DNA of 32,906 bases from Streptomyces sp. McG3 (GCF_018619185.1 NZ_JAAXYC010000064.1:1-32906), one strand, 5' to 3'. Counted from the first letter of the stretch, positions 8,401 to 17,400 are shown. Notes: generated from the letters alone by a model not told the origin. Numbers and translations are program-made.

Positions 8401-9223
8401 CCTGGACGTCGTCCGGGAGGGCTTCGAGCACCTCGGCGACCTCCTCGGCAGAGACGTCCTCGCCGAAGGGCACGCCGACCACCACGGTCAGGCGCCGGGG
8501 GTCGACCGGTACGGCGTGGTAGAGGTCGCCGGGCCGGGCCGGCGCGGCCCCGGACGGACGGACCAGCACCCCGGCCGGTATCTGCTCGACGACGCAGCCG
8601 CCCGCCAGGGCCGACGGCAGGCCGTTCAGCGCGGACTGCCAGGAGGGCTGCGGGCTGCGCGGGCCCAGCGGTTCGGGCCGTTTCCCCGGCGCGAACCGCC
8701 ACCAGACGCCGGCCGGGGACTCCCGTCCGGCGCCTTCGACGGACGGGATGAAGAGGGAGCCGCCCGGCACGACGAGCGGCGGCCCGTCCGGCGCCTCCAC
8801 CTCCATCCGCCAGGCGTCGGCGATGCGGCGCGCGGTGGCGGGCCGGCCCTCGGCGTCATGCCCCGCTCCGGGCATGACCAGCCGTACGCTGTCGACCCCC
8901 GACTCGCCCAGCGTGTCGAGCAGTTCGCTCAGCTTCGGCCAGAAGGCGGCGGAGCCCGCACCCTCGGCGCCCGCGATGACGGTCACGGTGTCCTCGTCCG
9001 CGCGCATGGTGCGGGCCAGGTCGGCGACGTCGGCCGGGGTGAGGGTGTCGTCGGAGAAGGTCCGCAGCAGCAGCATGCCGTCGTGGTCCTCGACCAGGAA
9101 CCCCTCCTCGGCTCCACCGTTCGGTTCGGTGGAGGTGGTCGGCGCGGCGGCGGCACGGTCGCGCCCGGCACCGATGGAGGGTCCGGTGCCGCGTCGGCGT
9201 GCGAAGACTCCTCTGCCCTTCAT
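5450..9223 (-). CDS. Long-linker protein with C-terminal ADP-ribosyltransferase-like domain (1,257 aa)
   Basis: Three parts are visible. Residues 40-478 are globular, with strand/helix alternation of at least three similar Rossmann-like segments (for example around 80-160, 245-310, 385-475); no family recognised. Residues about 480-1000 are a Pro/Gly/Ala/Ser/Thr/Glu-rich low-complexity linker. Residues about 1005-1215 resemble the R-S-E group of mono-ADP-ribosyltransferases: an N-terminal helical part, SYRGAVLRGT with R1115 (or R1110) as the NAD-binding Arg, a strand with IWS (S1162), and GPEEVVFAPG with E1179 as candidate catalytic Glu. The residue two before E1179 is Pro, not the Glu/Gln of a standard ExE motif, so activity or target choice may differ. 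No signal peptide or membrane helix is seen. The ATG at 9223 overlaps the stop of the upstream gene (ATGA) and has GGAGG seven bases upstream at 9231-9235, implying coupled translation. Confidence 0.75.
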   Translation of the reverse strand: MKGRGVFARRRGTGPSIGAGRDRAAAAPTTSTEPNGGAEEGFLVEDHDGMLLLRTFSDDTLTPADVADLARTMRADEDTVTVIAGAEGAGSAAFWPKLSELLDTLGESGVDSVRLVMPGAGHDAEGRPATARRIADAWRMEVEAPDGPPLVVPGGSLFIPSVEGAGRESPAGVWWRFAPGKRPEPLGPRSPQPSWQSALNGLPSALAGGCVVEQIPAGVLVRPSGAAPARPGDLYHAVPVDPRRLTVVVGVPFGEDVSAEEVAEVLEALPDDVQVDVRLVPGGRRDLLPLAQSVSDRLDIEVEVMTGLPLVAAAGLLGTYSVRSVLATPDGTPAWIPFVDAVRCSPPDAEGRARPPRLLRWSPPLPGPARPEEGVVGLTDDWQLTVTRAGMWVGPRGGPALSPTARRVDPGGPVIELGMPGELLDASLWPVLSNVLESLAPDLRGRAVLHVHGVARDGGRELRRLAAQYGLRTLRHAAPAPVRSGQTAPGRPAGAGAVSPSGAAAGLASLSPAPHVRGTGRPASSGPAERPGQGPRTRSGQPAVPQQPGRTSGSTPAPPAKIGGRAARTDRARQLREAMSAGTEPGASTRASAATGAGTSGTPAASAPSGTPGGPGASGARSAPDTPATPSTPGTSGTPATSGTPGMSGASGRSAARGERERRADTFDWSDDRVPTGFAGRARTSGTTAGPVLGTHATPTPRAPERNTSPAGRPEAREPEANAPGAEANAAGRDEGPVRPPGPEEAGRAGAAAGSVSDDNGGAVETSGPDERAEAGVASDVTTGHAATAEGAVAAHGSEPEGGQGRSGAERKDPAPGVPEGPDGDESPDADAGSAPPEGPGEPEAGGATILAPDPGEADNEKAPAEAGTPGISGVPDGPAAVPTPKPSTGPGSTEVAPAASRPAGTDVRAPEPAPAPPGPAHRVVAESSDPVPATAPLTSTASSDSGAARLPDVPPAPDAPDAPDFRGVPDPEAPDTAGTGHVTEAEAEDGEGNGDEGAEVIQAPLPPILLDPGHRSSEAERTAFRALAGDMWDRHGAAVARALARMPALRGKEQEAARADLIALRMYLHLPEGPFSHGVLTWSLRDRELDLLPYAACVASALNRMPSYRGAVLRGTTASGVADRPGPPRPGTLLRDAALLSTVRLDAGTVPPPGDTYVIWSVAGRRVRQFSEQRGPEEVVFAPGTLFRVLAVRRAQPGVQIHLRELTGPAGALAPDPEGDRAVLARLEAVASGPEATPKGTGHWPERCVGAVGAGP
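6329..6355 (-). repeat. Triplicated 9-bp tandem repeat in the linker coding region
   Basis: ATCCGGTGC occurs three times head to tail and encodes Ala-Pro-Asp repeats on the minus strand. It keeps the reading frame and sits in the low-complexity linker. Looser Gly-Thr-Pro/Ser-type repeats continue through 7270-7440. Confidence 0.85.
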
Positions 9224-10116
9224 GCCCGGGCCTCCGTTCCGGCCGGGGACGCGGCCGTTTCCGTCCGGCCGGGCGCGTCGGCGGCGAGCCGGTCGGCATC
9301 GGTCACGTGGACCGCCAGGATGCGCGGCGCGCTCGGCCCCTCCGGGCCGTCCGTGTCCACCGGGCGGGTCCCGCCGCGCTCCTGGGCGGCGATCTCCTCG
9401 GCCAACGCCTCCGTCTCCATGATCATTCCGGCCGGTCCGGTCGGGTTGAGGTAGAGGGAGTGCCCCTCGGGCAGCCCCGCGACCACGTCGGCCACCGGGA
9501 CCAGCCGGGCGGCGAGCGATCCGAGGGCGCGGAGGTGGGCCGGGCTGGTGAAGACGGGCACCACGGGGTCGCCCTGGGCCGACCGGAGGGCCGTCGGCTC
9601 ACCGTCGGAGCCGATGAGCACCGCGACCTTCGACGCGGCCAGGGCACGCAGGACCTCGCCGGCCGGCCCGTAACCGGTCACGGCACGCTGAACGGCGGAC
9701 TCCACCGGGTCGGTGGCCCTGGGCCAGCCGAGCGCCGCCGGGGAGGGGCGGTAGTCCGCGTTGTCCTCCCACGCCACGATCGTCCCCGCGGCGTCGGTAC
9801 GCCACCGGCCGGGAACCGCCCAGTCCGGCGGCGTCCCCTGCCCCGACCACGCGGCGTCGGCGACGCTCAGCCATCGGCCGGGCAGCTCCCGGGCCGCCTC
9901 GACCACCTCCGGGGGCGGCTCGGGCTGCGGACGGGCCGGGGCCCCCGGCCCGTCCGGGGCGGGGGCCGGGTCCGCCGGCCCACCGACGGCCGGAACCGCT
10001 TCGGCCGCCGCGGGTCCCGGCACCGGTATCGCCGGATCGTCCTCGGCTTCGGGGAGGGGCTCGGGTCCCGGCGCGGGAGGTATCTCCGGGACGGAGCTGT
10101 CGACGTACTCACTCAC
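9220..10116 (-). CDS. SseB-like, type VII secretion system-associated protein, paralogue 3 (298 aa)
   Basis: Third of three paralogues. A Pro/Ala-rich N-terminus (10-68) is followed by the shared block: a Trp-rich segment (GRWRTDAAG at 103-111, then NADYRPSPAALGW at 119-131) and an SseB-like core (VAVL 164-167, VPVFTSPAHL 186-195, LPEGHSLYLNPTGPAG 215-230, ETEAL 234-238). The family resemblance is to Streptomyces proteins annotated as type VII secretion system-associated; this is recalled, not searched. The function is unknown; an adaptor or chaperone for the large effectors is a guess. The start is chosen as GTG at 10114-10116 with GGAG at 10126-10129, nine bases upstream. A TTG at 10129-10131 would give five more residues but overlaps that ribosome binding site. 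The stop overlaps the next start (ATGA). Confidence 0.75.
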   Translation of the reverse strand: MSEYVDSSVPEIPPAPGPEPLPEAEDDPAIPVPGPAAAEAVPAVGGPADPAPAPDGPGAPARPQPEPPPEVVEAARELPGRWLSVADAAWSGQGTPPDWAVPGRWRTDAAGTIVAWEDNADYRPSPAALGWPRATDPVESAVQRAVTGYGPAGEVLRALAASKVAVLIGSDGEPTALRSAQGDPVVPVFTSPAHLRALGSLAARLVPVADVVAGLPEGHSLYLNPTGPAGMIMETEALAEEIAAQERGGTRPVDTDGPEGPSAPRILAVHVTDADRLAADAPGRTETAASPAGTEARA

Positions 10117-10379
10117 CGGCGGGCACTCCAAGAACAGAAGACATGAGCCATTGTCGCGAACTCACCCTGATCAGTTGACAGTCCGGCGGTGCGGACCGCC
10201 GGGCCGGACCCCTCGGCCGTGGAGCAGAGAGCCGGCGAGCGGGCGGCAAGCGGAATCACCGGCCACGCGAGGATTCCGCTCACGGATGAACCGTACCTGC
10301 ACAAAGCGGAGTTGGAGGAGTCGGATCTGTACCGTCCTGCCCTGCCACCGCAGACCCGGCCGGCCGGGGGCCCGCGGGC
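10117..10379 (-). other. 263-nt intergenic gap with inverted repeats
   Basis: This is the only sizeable gap in the minus-strand gene set. It contains a perfect 9-bp inverted repeat (AGCGGAATC 10249-10257 / GATTCCGCT 10272-10280), nested GC-rich repeats at 10181-10209 (GTCCGGC / GCCGGAC enclosing GGCGGT / ACCGCC), and a 10-nt palindrome abutting the upstream stop (10370-10379). These could form an internal terminator or attenuator between the second and third SseB-like genes. No clear minus-strand promoter was recognised, and no gene is supported here. Confidence 0.55.
10249..10280 (-). terminator. Candidate internal terminator/attenuator hairpin
   Basis: A 9-bp perfect stem with a 14-nt loop, about 100 nt after the stop of the 10380-11192 gene on the minus strand, without a T-tract. 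The mixed-composition stem (AGCGGAATC) is less likely to be chance than the surrounding pure-GC palindromes. It could reduce read-through into the last three genes. Confidence 0.4.
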
Positions 10380-11192
10380 TCAGCTCTCCTCCCGGAAGAA
10401 CTCGGGCCGCTCCTCGGCGGATCCGGAGGGCCGGGGGGTGGTCTCGGAGCCGTCGCCGGCCGTCAGGCCGGAGGGCCAGGCGTCGGCCTCCTCCAGGCGG
10501 GCGAACTCCTCCAGCTCGGCCCGGGCCGCCAGCAGGGCGCTCGCCGTGACGAGTTGCCCCACCGGAGCGGACGAGCTGAGGACCAGCACTTCCTTCCCCT
10601 CGGGCAGCCGGTCCAGGAGGTCGGGAACCAGCATCGTCTCGTGCGGCGGCAGCCTGTTCTGGTCCAGTTCCGGCGAGGGCGGGAAGACGGGAACGGCCTG
10701 GGTGCCGTCCTGCGCGTCGGTGACCGCCAAGCCGCCCACCTCGTCGAGGCACACGGCGACTTCGGCGTCGGCGACCATCAGGGCGAACAGATCCTCCGAG
10801 GCGTACCCGGTGGCGACCAGTTGCACGGCGGCGTCCACGGGGCTGACCGGCGGGGCCCAGCCGTGTGCGTCGGGCGACGGGCGGTACTCGGCGTTCTCCT
10901 CCCACTCCACGATGTCGCCCTCGGTGTCGCTGCGCCAGCGCCCCAGGACCGCCCAGGGAGGCGTGGGCTCGTCCTCGTCGCCGGTCCAGTGCCGGTCGAT
11001 CACGGACAGCCAGTGGTCGGGGGCCGCCTTGGCGGCCTCCACGTAGTCCTCGGGCGGCTCCCGGAACCCCGGTTGGCCCCGCAGCACGGCGGACGGGCCG
11101 CCCTGGACACCGGAAGGGCGCGGTCCAGAAGCAGCGGGCCCGTCGGCGGGGCCGTCGGGCTCGTGGTCCGGTGCACCGGAAGGGCTCGTCAT
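10380..11192 (-). CDS. SseB-like, type VII secretion system-associated protein, paralogue 2 (270 aa)
   Basis: Second of the three paralogues and the most divergent in the core. The shared block runs APDHWLSVIDRHW (57-69), GRWRSDTEGDIVEW (84-97), YRPSPDAHGW (103-112), PVDAAVQLVATGY (118-130), then VAVC (145-148) and VPVFPPSPEL (167-176). The usual LPEGHxxYxNPSGP element has become LPEGKEVLVLSSSAP (196-210), so whatever contact that loop makes may be altered or lost. The ends (1-45 and 240-270) are low-complexity and charged. ATG at 11190-11192 has GGAG at 11201-11204, eight bases upstream. It follows paralogue 1 by 44 nt, so co-transcription is likely. No signal peptide is seen. Confidence 0.75.
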   Translation of the reverse strand: MTSPSGAPDHEPDGPADGPAASGPRPSGVQGGPSAVLRGQPGFREPPEDYVEAAKAAPDHWLSVIDRHWTGDEDEPTPPWAVLGRWRSDTEGDIVEWEENAEYRPSPDAHGWAPPVSPVDAAVQLVATGYASEDLFALMVADAEVAVCLDEVGGLAVTDAQDGTQAVPVFPPSPELDQNRLPPHETMLVPDLLDRLPEGKEVLVLSSSAPVGQLVTASALLAARAELEEFARLEEADAWPSGLTAGDGSETTPRPSGSAEERPEFFREES

Positions 11193-11236
11193 CGGGGCAA
11201 CTCCATCGGTTCGCTTCGTGCGTCGTACGGGGGCGG

Positions 11237-11995
11237 TCAGCTCTCGGAGCGCGCGGAGGCTTCGCGGCCGGTCTCTTCGGCGGGGTCCGGGAGCGGGGCG
11301 GCGGGAAAGGAATCCGGCCCGTCAGTCTCGGTGGCCGAGGACTCCGGGTCGTCGGCCCCGGCCTCGGTGGAGCGCCGCGGTTCTTCCAGCGTCGCCCCGG
11401 CGGCCTCGTCGACCGCCCGGCGCAGGGCGTCGGTCTCGACGGTCATACCGACCGGCCCGGAGGGGTTGACGTAGAGCAGGTGGCCCTCCGGCAGACGTTC
11501 CATCACCTCGGTGACCGGCACGAGTTCGTAGCCCAAGCGGCCGGCCGCGTGCAGATGAACAGGTGAGGAGAAGACCGGTACCACCGCGGTCCCGTCGGGT
11601 GAGACCGCCGACAGCGGTACGCCGCCGGGCGCGAGCAGTACGGCGACCTCCGCCGTGGCCAGCGCCCTGGGGACCGCCTCCCCCGGACCGTACCCCGTGG
11701 CGGAGAGCTGCACCGCCTCGTCCACCGGGTCGGTGGGGGCGGGCCAGCCGAGCGCCTGGGGCGAAGGCTGGTACGCCTCGTTCGGCTGCCACTCCTCGAT
11801 GTCGCCGTCCGGACCGGACCGCCACCGGCCCACCACGGCCCATTCCGGCGGATCGCCCTCGCCCGCCCATGCCGGGTCGAGCACGCCGAGCCAGTGATCG
11901 GGAGCGAGCCGGGCGGCCTCCCTGATCTCCTCGGGAACCGGCGGCGCGGCGTCGTCGCCGGTCGCGGCCGGTCCTGCGGCAGTGCTGTCGTTCAT
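11237..11995 (-). CDS. SseB-like, type VII secretion system-associated protein, paralogue 1 (252 aa)
   Basis: First gene after the giant one. Residues 21-200 form the conserved block: APDHWLGVLDPAW (31-43), WAVVGRWRSGPDGDIEEW (52-69), YQPSPQALGW (75-84), PVDEAVQLSATGYG (90-103), then an SseB-type core with VAVLL (117-121), VVPVFSSPVHL (138-148), LPEGHLLYVNPSGPVG (168-183) and ETDAL (187-191). The tail (200-252) is acidic and low-complexity. The ATG at 11993-11995 is preferred because GAGGA lies five bases upstream at 12000-12004. A GTG at 12017-12019 would add eight residues and overlap the giant gene's stop. With the ATG, the gap from the giant gene's stop is 16 nt, so the two are almost certainly one transcript. 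Biochemical function unknown. Confidence 0.8.
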   Translation of the reverse strand: MNDSTAAGPAATGDDAAPPVPEEIREAARLAPDHWLGVLDPAWAGEGDPPEWAVVGRWRSGPDGDIEEWQPNEAYQPSPQALGWPAPTDPVDEAVQLSATGYGPGEAVPRALATAEVAVLLAPGGVPLSAVSPDGTAVVPVFSSPVHLHAAGRLGYELVPVTEVMERLPEGHLLYVNPSGPVGMTVETDALRRAVDEAAGATLEEPRRSTEAGADDPESSATETDGPDSFPAAPLPDPAEETGREASARSES

Positions 11996-12011
11996 GGATT
12001 CCTCGCTGGGA

Positions 12012-14430
12012 TCAGGCACGGACGTCGTTCAGTATGCGGCGGATCCGGTCGGCCAGGCTGCCGGGGGGTACCTGGTTCCGGGCCCGGAACCAGTCGTCGA
12101 CCAGCCGCTCCAGCCGCTCGGGCGTCAGCGGGGCGGACCCTGACGCGGTGTCGGGACCGAGCGCCGACAGGAGGCGCAGGGCGTCCTCCAGGACGACGTT
12201 GTGCTCCTGGGCCCATGCGGCCACCGCGGGATCGGCGGGATCAGCCGGTCCGGACAACTCCTCGCCCCCGAGAGGGTGCAGAGCGTGTTCGTCGGGGAAC
12301 AGTCCGTCGACAGCCACGTGCTGCCTCAGTTCCGCCTCGGTCAAGGGGGCGATCCTCCAGTAACGGCCCCAGTTGTCGACGTAGTCGAGGTCGGCCGACT
12401 CCGGGGCGCCGGCCTGCCGCAGCCGGTCGAGGACCAGTTGGCTGCCCCGCATGATCTCGTCCAGGCCGTGGTGCTCCGCCTGCAGCATCTCCGCCATGAG
12501 GGCGAGCCGGACCAGCCCGAGGTCGATGTCGAGGCCCCATTGCCGGCGCATCTTCACCGCCTGCGACATCAGCCGGTGGGCCGAACCGGAGGTGGCGGCC
12601 CGGACGAGGGCGCCCCTGTCCTCCGCTTCCGCCTGCGGGACGCTGTCCATGGCAATGTCGTACCGGTGCATGCCCGGAATCCACGGGATGCCGTCGTCCG
12701 GCATCAGAGCCCGCTCGGCCTCGCTCAGAGGCGGCGAGAGGTCCTCGGCGCGCGCCCGGGTCCGCAGCTCACGCGCGGCCCGCTCCATCCGCCGCTGTTC
12801 CTCGGGAGCTCTGTCCGGCTGCCCCGACAGCTCCTGGTAGGCGGTGATCGCCCCGGACGGAGGCCTGGCGGCCCGGTACTCCTCGGTGATCACGTCGGGG
12901 TTGGGGTCGGGGCTGCCGAGCAGTGCGGAGATGACTCCGCCCTGGCCGTCAGGCGCCTGGGAGCCGATCCAGAGCATGCCCATGCGTTCCCGCGTGTTGC
13001 CCGACTCCACGACGGCGAGGAGCCGGTCCCGGCCGGTGCCGACCGCGCCGTCGACGGTGGGGTCGTCCGAGCCCAGTTCCGTCCAACGGCCTGCCGCGAC
13101 AGCCCGGTCCCACAGCTCGCGGGTCATCACCGCGAGCTGAGCGTCGACCGCTTCGTGGCCGCCGAGATACCGGCCGAGGCGCCGCTCGAAACGCACGGCC
13201 TCGGTCATGTAGCGGATACGGGCCATGACCCACTCCGGCGCCGGCCGGTCCGCCGCCCGGGGCAGCACGGACGCCGGGGCGAAGGACAGGGCGTGCACCA
13301 GCCGGTTCAGCCGCTCCTCCTCGTCCACGGCCGTATCGCCCGGTCCTTCCCGAAGCCCGGCCAGATGGCGGTCCCCGTCCGCGACCAGCAGGGCGAGCGG
13401 TCCGCCTTTGGTGCGCTCACCGTGGAACGTCACCTCGTCGTCGGGGCCCGCCACGGCCACCGTCACACCGAGGCGGCGTGCCGTCGCCGCTGCGAGGGGC
13501 CCCATCGGCAGTGTGGTGCCGCCCTGTTGGTACGAGGGGTCGGCGAGCAGCACCCGCAGGCGCTGCACCGGGGCCAGCTCCACCCGCGAGGCCGGGAGGC
13601 GGTCGCCGTAGAGCATGGCCTCCGTGCGCAGGGATATGCCGAGGGAGGCGCCGGCCCGGTCGAGGAGGGCCAGCGGAAGGTCCCGGCCGCCGTCCAGCGA
13701 CGGGATGTCCAGGTCGGACACGTCGTCGTCGGTGACGGTGCCGCCCAGCCAGGCGCGGAAGTCGTCCGCCGTGTCGACGCCCGCGTCCCGCAGTCCGTCC
13801 GCGGCCACGTGGCGGACGGCCAAGAGCAGGACGTCCGCGGTCCGGTCCCCCTTGCCCGCGGACTCGTGCAGGGCGAAGAGGGCGCCGTCGAGTTCGGCGG
13901 CGTACGGTCCCGTGCGGCGGTAGCCGTCGCGGGGCGCGGTCGCCTCCGGCTGCCACGTCTCCGACTCGCCGGTCGCGCCCGTGTCGTCGGCGTCGTCGGT
14001 GAGTTCGACGATCCGGGGCGAGGTGCCGTCCTGCGCGTTGTGGTACGCCGAGTGCGGGTAGCCGGGCATCTCCCGGAACTCGAAGGACGTCCCCCCTGTC
14101 GTCTCACCGCCGGGCAGCGCCCGGTGGGTGGGGACGGGCCTGCCGTCGCCGTCGCGTTCCCAGGACACGAAGCCCGTCGCAGCGGCCAGTCGGCCGTACT
14201 CCTCCTGCCGTTCCGCCCAGTCCGCGTCGTCGAACGACGCGATGCCGATCGTGCTGCCGTCCTGTCGGCGCACGGTCCGCAGCACCGGTGTGCGACGCGA
14301 CGACGTCTCCCGGGCGTCGGCCGGGGGCGCGATGCCGAAGAGTTCGTCGGGAGTGCCGGATGTCGTGCCGGTCGTGGTCGCCTCGGTGACGTCGATGCTC
14401 TCGTACGGCCGCGTGAGCGGGTCGCCGGGG
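12012..14430 (-). other. Unrecognised C-terminal segment of the giant protein (about 800 aa)
   Basis: No family recognised. About 13400-13860 reads as a mixed helix/strand domain with LLVADGDRHLAGL near its end, vaguely like the final strand and His of OTU-type folds, but no matching Cys was found. About 12420-12760 is helical with conserved-looking IPGMHRYDIAMD and YVDNWGRYWRIAPLTEAEL motifs that I recall from other giant Streptomyces proteins. Confidence 0.4.
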
Positions 14431-17400
14431 ACGACCGTCCGGGTGGTGACGTCGAAAGAGGCGCCCGGCGGGTACAGGACCTCGGTCTCCAGCGGCAGCA
14501 CCACGAACGGGCTGACCTCCCGCGCGGTCGAGTCCGACACATGGACCAGTCCGAGGTGCGTGTCGCCGGGGGCTCCCTTGCTCCGGTGCATGAAGCCGAG
14601 CGCTTCGTCCCGCTGCAGTGCCGTGCTGCGGAAGAAGGGCACGGTGATGCGGTTCCGCCCGTACACCGGTCCGTCGGACGGTGGCGCGTCCAGCGGCCCG
14701 GGCATTCCGCGGTCGCCCCACCAGACGTCTCCGTGCAGCGGGGGCAGGATCTCCAGCGCCTCGACCACCATGTCGACGTGCGAGGGGAGTTCCGCGAACA
14801 CCGCGTCGGCCATCGCGTCCAGACGGCGCCTCAAGGCGGCCACCACAACGGTCCGTTCCTGGAGGTCGTCCACGTCCCACAGGGCATCGAACAGAGCGCT
14901 GAAACCCCGCTGCCGGCGCAGCGTCATCGGGAGCAGGTCGGCGGCTCCGACCTCCGCCATCTTGCTGGTCATCGTCCAGGCGTTGAGACGTACGAGTCGA
15001 CGCCCCATACCCGCGCCGAACCGCTCGCCGTTGAGGAACGCCTTCATCAGACGGTAGTCGGCGCCGCTGTACAGGTGGATCGCCGTCAGGTGGGCGGGCG
15101 ACAGCCGCCGCAGCGCGTCCCGGCCCGCGTCGCCGTAGCGGTCGAGCCAGGCGAGAAGCGCCCTGTTCCGGGCGGTGTCCGGGTGCAGGGTGCCGGCAAG
15201 CGCGGCGTCGACCAGGTGCGCGAGGTCGTCGGGGAGGTTCAGCCCACTGCGCGTGATGTCCCTGCCGAACGTCATCCGCTCGGCGTACAGCGTGAGGTGC
15301 GGCGGGACCGGCTGCCCTGCGGGCGGGGCCGTCCGTCCGTCCCGGTCCGGGCCGCCCGTCGTGAGCGAGTCGGCCGCCCAGGTGTGGAGTCCGGCGCCGT
15401 CGCGCAGCGCGGTGTCGCGCTCCGCGGCGGTTCCCCGGCCGACCCGGTGGGAGGCGCGCAGGATCTCGTGGAGCGACTGAAGGTCGGCCGGGATCGCCCA
15501 GGCGATGAGTGCGTCCCGCAGGACGGTCAGGCCGTCCGGTGCCGCACCGAGCGCGGCGTAGGTGCGCAGAAGCCGTAGCGCGGGGCCGTCCTCGCCGCCC
15601 ACGCGGCGCATGCCGCGGCTGTCGTGCACCTCGCGGTAGGAACTGCCCGGCGTGTAGCGCCCCTGCCGGCCGGGCGGGCGCGCCAGGGTCTCGGCCGTCT
15701 CGCGGGGCAGGCCGTGGCCCGCGTGGGCCGCGTACGTGAGCGCGGTCATGAGGGCGGCGAGGGTGGGCGGCCCGGGCGGGGCGGTCAGCAGCCGCTCCAG
15801 CGCCGCGGCCGGGTCGCCCGGGGGTGCGTCCGGGGCGAAGAAGGCGCGCAGGGCAGCCTGCTCGCCGTGGCGCGTGGTGAGTTCACCGGCCAGGCGGGAC
15901 ACCGCGTCGCGTGCTGCCTCGGTGAGCCCTGCGGCGCGGCCCGTGTGCGCGGCGAACGCGAGCTCGAAGGCCGTGCTGCGACGCTGCCACTCCCGGTCGC
16001 GGTACAGGGCGGCGAACCGGGCCGTGCCGGGCGATCCGGCGGGACGCCAGGACCGTACGGCCCAGGCCGGGCCGGTCGCGGGCGCCGGTCCGGTGGCTAC
16101 GGGCGCCGCCTCGGCGGGGTCGCGCCCCGGGGCGCTGTCCTGGCCCTCCGTGGACACCGGGGTGGCGTTGATGGGGACGGCGGACGGATAGGCGATGTCC
16201 GGCCGGCCGCTCTCCCCGCCGGGTTCCTGGGCGCGGCGGGGCGTGTCGGCCGTGAAGTGGAAGGTACCGGTGCCGGATTCGTGCCGGGCCGAGTGGACCG
16301 GCCAGGCGGCGGGGCCGGCCTTGACCGCCCCGCCGGGCGTCCCCGTCGCGGCCCCCTGGGCCGGCCGGGGCCTCCAGATGGTCCTGGTCCACTGCCCCAG
16401 CTTCTTCTCCCGCAGGGCGGTGATGCGCAGCGGGTCGAACGGGTCGTCCTCGATCAGGTCCAGTGGTCCGGAGTAGCCGAAGGCGCTGCGGCCGGTGCGG
16501 TCGGTGAACGGCTGGGTCCGCCGCGCGTCGCCGTTGGTGAAGCCGGCCATCGGGAAGACGACGGGGACGTCGACGCCCGCTTCGGTCACCAGCGGGGCCA
16601 GGTCGAGCAGCGCCCACAGCTCCTCGTCGGGGACGGGCAGCGGGGCGTGTCCGGGCAGGTGGATGACGGTGCCGCCGTCGTCCGCCCGGGTCCCGGTCCA
16701 GATCACCAGGGACTTTCCACCCGGCTCCGTGGACCTCCACCGGGCCGGGTGGGGAAGGGTGAGGACGTCGTTGCCGGCCTTGACCCGCGCGTACCACCGG
16801 TCGCTCTCCACGCCGTTCGGAGCAGGCCGTCCGCTCCAGTTGTAGCCGGTGGGCTCCGTCCCGTCGGTGAGAGTCTGCCGGAGTGCGCCGAGTTCGCGGA
16901 GGTGGTGGGCGGCGAGCTGGTGCGGGTCGGTGATGTCGATCCGGCGCGCGTGGGCCCGTACCGCCAGGAACGTCAGGTCCGCCGTCGTCGCGTCGCTCCA
17001 CGCCTCCGTGTCCGCGAGGTGGAGGGCGCGGCGGCCCAGGCTCTCCTGCTGCGCCGGGTCCAGGCGGAACAGGACCAGGTCGACGCCGGCCACCATCGCC
17101 CAGAAGGCGCGGGTGAGGTCCTTGGGCCGCAGGGTTACGGGTTCGGGGAGGCCCACCGCGTCGCGGACGAGGTCCTCGCCCTGGCTGCCGGAGAGTTCGT
17201 CGACGGCGTACGTCAGGGGGGTGTCCGGCAGCATCCCGGAGAGCGTGCTGCCCGGCTGCCCGCCGATCAGCTGCCGGGCGGCGTCCAGGACGTCCCGGTA
17301 GGCGTCGCGGCCCGGGGTGTCACCGCCGACGCGCCGGGCGAGGAACGTCCACAGCTCCATCCGGAACGGGGTGAACCGCCGCATGCCGGGGTCGTTGGCG

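Noticed and set aside
10175..10180. TTGACA on the plus strand as a -35 box.
   Set aside because: No AT-containing -10 lies 16-19 bases downstream, and no plus-strand gene follows.
11237..11995. The SseB-like genes as SUKH-type immunity proteins.
   Set aside because: The VPVF(S/T)SPxHL and LPEGHxxYxNPxGP motifs fit the SseB-like core better, and no SUKH signature was seen.
12015..12019. GTG at 12017-12019 as start of the first SseB-like gene, overlapping the giant gene's stop.
   Set aside because: The ATG at 11993-11995 has a well-placed GAGGA at 12000-12004; the GTG start would use that site as coding sequence.
13400..13860. A possible OTU-like or other cysteine peptidase in the giant protein's C-terminal part.
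   Set aside because: Only a weak resemblance around LLVADGDRHLAGL; no plausible catalytic Cys in a GDC-like context was found.
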